From NCBI RefSeq assembly GCF_003815715.1, contig NZ_CP033922.1:1749001-1813000 (forward strand): a DNA stretch of 64,000 nt, written 5' to 3'. This document shows positions 61,053 to 64,000 of the stretch, piece by piece. The notes under the pieces were generated by a model, which was not told the DNA's origin, searched no databases, and worked only from the letters and a program-made list of their open reading frames with translations. The DNA is from Chryseobacterium sp. G0162. Lineage in GTDB: Bacteria > Bacteroidota > Bacteroidia > Flavobacteriales > Weeksellaceae. Within the stretch, counting starts at the first letter, position 1; every line of letters begins with the position of its first letter. Position numbers and translations under genes: made by a program.

Positions 61053-63548
61053 TTAAATCAATCCAAATTGTTCAAAATGATGGGTGAAATGCTTCTTATG
61101 CATCAGTTCCCACATTTCTTTATTTAGTTTTCCAAAAACAAAATTCATGTGTTCTGCCTGTGGATTTTCTTTGTAATATACTACAAATCGTTTCAAGTTA
61201 TCAATGAAAGATTGTTTTGCTGTTTCCAGATTCTTATGAGTAAGTTCTGGAAGTGAACCATCCTGTGGTAAGAACGGAGCGGTAAATTCTTTCGGCATTG
61301 CTCTGTGGTTGTAAAGAGAATCCTGCCATTTTTCAAGATGTTCTTCAGGAGTAAAGCATTTCTCTGCTTCTGGTTCCCCTAAACTTACCAATACAGCCTG
61401 ATCTAAGTGTTCAATCATTTGCTGTGGAGACATTTTCCCCCAAAGTGCAGGAGTACTTTCCGTTAATCCACTTAATATCTTCTGAACATTTTTCACCGTC
61501 AGATCAATGAAAGGAGATTGTTTTGCCACCAAAGTTAAAATCGTTGCTACGCAAACGACCTCATCTCTTTGGTTAATAACCTCAACCAACCATTTTACCA
61601 CACCAGATGGAATATTTCTTCCTTTTACTCCTCTGTTAATTTTTTCTTTTGCTGTTAAATAAACAGTGATCGTATCTCCGGCGTAGACTGGTTTGAAGAA
61701 ACTACATTCTTCTAATCCGTAATTCGCGATAACAGGTCCTTTTTTACCAGAAACAAACAGTCCCGCCGCAGCTGAAAGGATGAAGTATCCATGAGCAACG
61801 GTTTTATCAAAAATGGTCCCGGTTAAACTTGTAGCATCTGTATGTGCATAGAAATGATCCCATGAAACGTTTGAGAAGTTTACGATATCTGCATCAGTAA
61901 CTGTTCTCCCTGCAGTTTCTAAAGAATCTCCTACTTCAACTTCTTCAAAATATTTCTGGAAAGGATGTTTATCTGAGAATTTTTTCTCTGCTCCTTGCTG
62001 ATAAATTTTAGTAATCGCTTTCAATACATCCGGAGATCCCTGAATAGCTGTTTTCTGTAGGAAGAAATGCAGACCACTTAATCCTCCCATTTCTTCTCCG
62101 CCTCCTGCTCTACCAGGTCCGCCGTGCATTAATGTAGGAAGTGGTGAGCCATGACCAGTACTTTCTTTAGCATTGTCTCTGTTCAATACAAAGATTCTAC
62201 CATGTTGAGAGGCCATTTTCCATGATGTTTCTGCAATAAAGTTTTCATCGTGGGAAACAATAGATCCAACTAAACTTCCTTTTCCTCTTTTTGCCAAAGC
62301 AGCTGCTTCTTCAGCATCTTTATATGGCATTAATGTAGATACTGGCCCGAAAGCTTCTACATCATGAGAGATATTTTTCTCGAAAGGTTTATCATTCAGG
62401 AATAACTTAGGACTCATAAATGCTCCGTTTTCATAGCTGGCGTCTACAAGTTCATGTTTTCCGTCATAGACAAGTTCTGTTTCTGATTTTAAAATATTTA
62501 CTTTTCTTAAAACTTCTTCATATTGCTGTCTTCCCACCAAAGATCCCATTTTTGTTTCTCTGCTTAATGGGTTTCCGATCTTGGTTTGATCTAAAGCTTT
62601 GGATAGAGCGTTCTGAACATCACCAATCAAATGCTCAGGAACAATGATTCTTCTGATCGCTGTACATTTCTGACCTGCTTTTGTGGTCATCTCGTTTCGA
62701 ACTTCTTTGACAAATAAATCAAATTCCGGAGTTCCTGGTTTTGCTTCCAATCCAAGGATAGAACAATTCAAAGAATCTGCTTCCATATTGAAACGAACGG
62801 CATTTCCTGCAACAGATGGAAGTGATTTCAGTTTTCTTCCCGTAGTAGCTGAACCTGTAAACAATACAGAATCTCCATCCTGAACATAATCAAGGATATT
62901 TCCAGGTTCTCCACATACCAATTGTACTGCTCCTTCAGGTAATATTCCACTTTCAATCATATCCTGAAATACGGCATTCGTAAGATAAGATCCGAAGGGT
63001 GATGGCTTAACAATAGATGGTACCCCTGCTAACAATGATGTGGATAATTTTTCCAACATTCCCCAAACAGGAAAGTTATAAGCGTTGATCTGTACAGAAA
63101 CCCCTTCACTTGGTGTTAAAATATGAGTACCTAAAAACGTTCCGTTAGCTGAAATTTTCTGAGTATCACCGTCAACCCAGAATGAAGTGTTAGGCAGCAT
63201 TCTTTTTGCTAATCCTGAATAGGTAAAAAATGTTCCGAAACCTCCTTCAATATCCACCCATGAATCAACGTGAGTAGCTCCCGTTTTATAGGACAATTCG
63301 TAATATTTTTTCTTTCTTTCTAACAGGTAAAGGGCTACTTTTTTTAACATTTCCCCACGATCATAGAACGTCATGGAAGAAAGGTTTTTGTACCCTACAG
63401 TTCTACCGTAATCAAGAGCCTGTTCAAAGTTAAGACCTTCAGTATCGGAAACGGCTACCTGCTCTCCTGTTACAGCGTTGTATAAAGGGATTCCGGTACC
63501 GGCTCCTTCTACCCATTCACCGTATATATAGTTTTTTAGTTTTTCCAT
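61053..63548 (-). CDS. paaZ: PaaZ-type ring-cleavage dehydrogenase/hydratase fused to DUF1569
   Basis: An 831-aa protein in three parts. Residues about 1-515 are the aldehyde dehydrogenase domain with Cys295 in GQKCTAIRR and Glu256 in NMEAD. Residues about 530-675 are a MaoC-like hydratase (FSNVSWDHFYAHTD, VAHGYFILS). In phenylacetate breakdown PaaZ opens oxepin-CoA and oxidises the product. E. coli PaaZ is about 680 aa; here an extra C-terminal domain (about 690-831) with WGKMSPQQMIEHLDQA and HFTHHFEQFGL matches DUF1569, a DinB-like fold. No other paa genes are in the window apart from a possible enoyl-CoA hydratase. Confidence 0.9.
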   Translation of the reverse strand: MEKLKNYIYGEWVEGAGTGIPLYNAVTGEQVAVSDTEGLNFEQALDYGRTVGYKNLSSMTFYDRGEMLKKVALYLLERKKKYYELSYKTGATHVDSWVDIEGGFGTFFTYSGLAKRMLPNTSFWVDGDTQKISANGTFLGTHILTPSEGVSVQINAYNFPVWGMLEKLSTSLLAGVPSIVKPSPFGSYLTNAVFQDMIESGILPEGAVQLVCGEPGNILDYVQDGDSVLFTGSATTGRKLKSLPSVAGNAVRFNMEADSLNCSILGLEAKPGTPEFDLFVKEVRNEMTTKAGQKCTAIRRIIVPEHLIGDVQNALSKALDQTKIGNPLSRETKMGSLVGRQQYEEVLRKVNILKSETELVYDGKHELVDASYENGAFMSPKLFLNDKPFEKNISHDVEAFGPVSTLMPYKDAEEAAALAKRGKGSLVGSIVSHDENFIAETSWKMASQHGRIFVLNRDNAKESTGHGSPLPTLMHGGPGRAGGGEEMGGLSGLHFFLQKTAIQGSPDVLKAITKIYQQGAEKKFSDKHPFQKYFEEVEVGDSLETAGRTVTDADIVNFSNVSWDHFYAHTDATSLTGTIFDKTVAHGYFILSAAAGLFVSGKKGPVIANYGLEECSFFKPVYAGDTITVYLTAKEKINRGVKGRNIPSGVVKWLVEVINQRDEVVCVATILTLVAKQSPFIDLTVKNVQKILSGLTESTPALWGKMSPQQMIEHLDQAVLVSLGEPEAEKCFTPEEHLEKWQDSLYNHRAMPKEFTAPFLPQDGSLPELTHKNLETAKQSFIDNLKRFVVYYKENPQAEHMNFVFGKLNKEMWELMHKKHFTHHFEQFGLI

Positions 63549-63662
63549 ATAGAATTTAATTTAACAATGTATCAATCTAATAGTTTACCAATAAATACTT
63601 ACTGTATCCGGCATGAAAAGAATTGTTACATTTTTACATTGGTATATTGTTACACTTATAGT

Positions 63663-64000
63663 TTATTTTGGCTCCTGATACGGAAACAATTTCACCAATC
63701 CTTCGTATAAACTTCTGTGAAGAATGGTTGCATGATTGTCTGTTTCCATCATTTTATATTCTAATGTCCAGTTTTTCTTTCCTGCTTTTTTCAAAACATC
63801 ATATAGCGTTTCTGCATCTTTTATCATCACAGGATGTTCTCCTTTTCCTACGGAAACATAAACGAATTTTTTAGTATCAGCAGATTTTGAAAGTAATTGA
63901 GGAGCCTGTTTAAGAAGACTTTCATCATCCCACCATAAACTCGGACTGATGATGAAATAGTTGTTGAACATTTCAGGTTTTTTCAATAAGATCTCTGTTG
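63663..64000 (-). CDS. Putative esterase (alpha/beta hydrolase), C-terminal part
   Basis: The last 112 residues or so of a gene that begins beyond the window edge; the frame stays open to position 64000. The segment FNNYFIISPSLWWDDESLL and the YVSVGKGEHP and DNHATILHRSLYEGL stretches match the C-terminal half of PF00756-type esterases (esterase D / siderophore esterase group), with the catalytic His in DNHATI. Substrate unknown. Confidence 0.78.
   Translation of the reverse strand, partial: TEILLKKPEMFNNYFIISPSLWWDDESLLKQAPQLLSKSADTKKFVYVSVGKGEHPVMIKDAETLYDVLKKAGKKNWTLEYKMMETDNHATILHRSLYEGLVKLFPYQEPK

Overview
The window reads as a chromosome segment of a Flavobacteriales bacterium, most likely Chryseobacterium or a close relative in the Weeksellaceae. 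The grounds are the type IX secretion translocon gene sprA next to ruvA, T9SS-type C-terminal sorting domains, a GLPGLI-family protein, a SusC/SusD pair, bacteriocin-like peptides with the MKNLKKLSR leader, AT-rich intergenic DNA, and several promoter boxes of the Bacteroidota TAnnTTTG type. No rRNA, CRISPR array, intact insertion sequence or prophage is visible. The only mobile-type remnant is a truncated REP-associated transposase beside a REP-like palindrome (about 59.85-60.1 kb).

Layout. 1-11.0 kb is a minus-strand housekeeping block: sprA (cut by the window edge), ruvA, a GLPGLI protein, malic enzyme maeB, a BadF-type sugar kinase and a small unknown protein. 11.4-15.4 kb on the plus strand holds GtrA, a PlsC-like acyltransferase, an MFS sugar transporter and a DUF3810 membrane metallopeptidase, followed by a candidate small RNA on the minus strand.

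15.9-32.5 kb is the most interesting part: about 17 kb of peptide natural-product (RiPP) genes. On the minus strand lie a 56-aa precursor (not previously called because it is short), a secreted S9 prolyl oligopeptidase and a lantibiotic dehydratase split into two proteins; there is no LanC cyclase and the precursor has no cysteine. A transmembrane TPR/AraC regulator separates this from a plus-strand grasp-with-spasm cluster (precursor, lipoprotein, ATP-grasp ligase, 61-aa protein, SPASM protein). Next come a VKOR/DsbA-like thiol oxidase, two bacteriocin-like Gly-Gly leader peptides, a C39-peptidase ABC exporter and its HlyD-type partner. All four precursors carry a leader end of the form [L/M]xx[I/L/V]xG[G/A/S], so one exporter could mature and secrete all of them.

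33.0-42.5 kb holds tRNA-Met, a TlpA-like thioredoxin, a short Gly-rich membrane protein, two T9SS cargo proteins, clpX, a HIT protein, greA, a Rieske-fold lipoprotein that has lost metal ligands, and dtd. 42.5-48.1 kb is a run of small lipoproteins and membrane proteins with a Coq4-like protein and a winged-helix regulator. 48.2-52.7 kb is a SusC/SusD nutrient-uptake pair. 53-64 kb holds an enoyl-CoA hydratase, a tail-collar (MdpB-like) protein, a T9SS cargo protein, a helicase with predicted membrane helices, a SMUG2-type DNA glycosylase, a DUF4241 protein, the transposase remnant, a lipoprotein, a PaaZ-DUF1569 fusion and the end of an esterase-like gene.

All calls rest on reading the sequence and the supplied translations; no database search was run.
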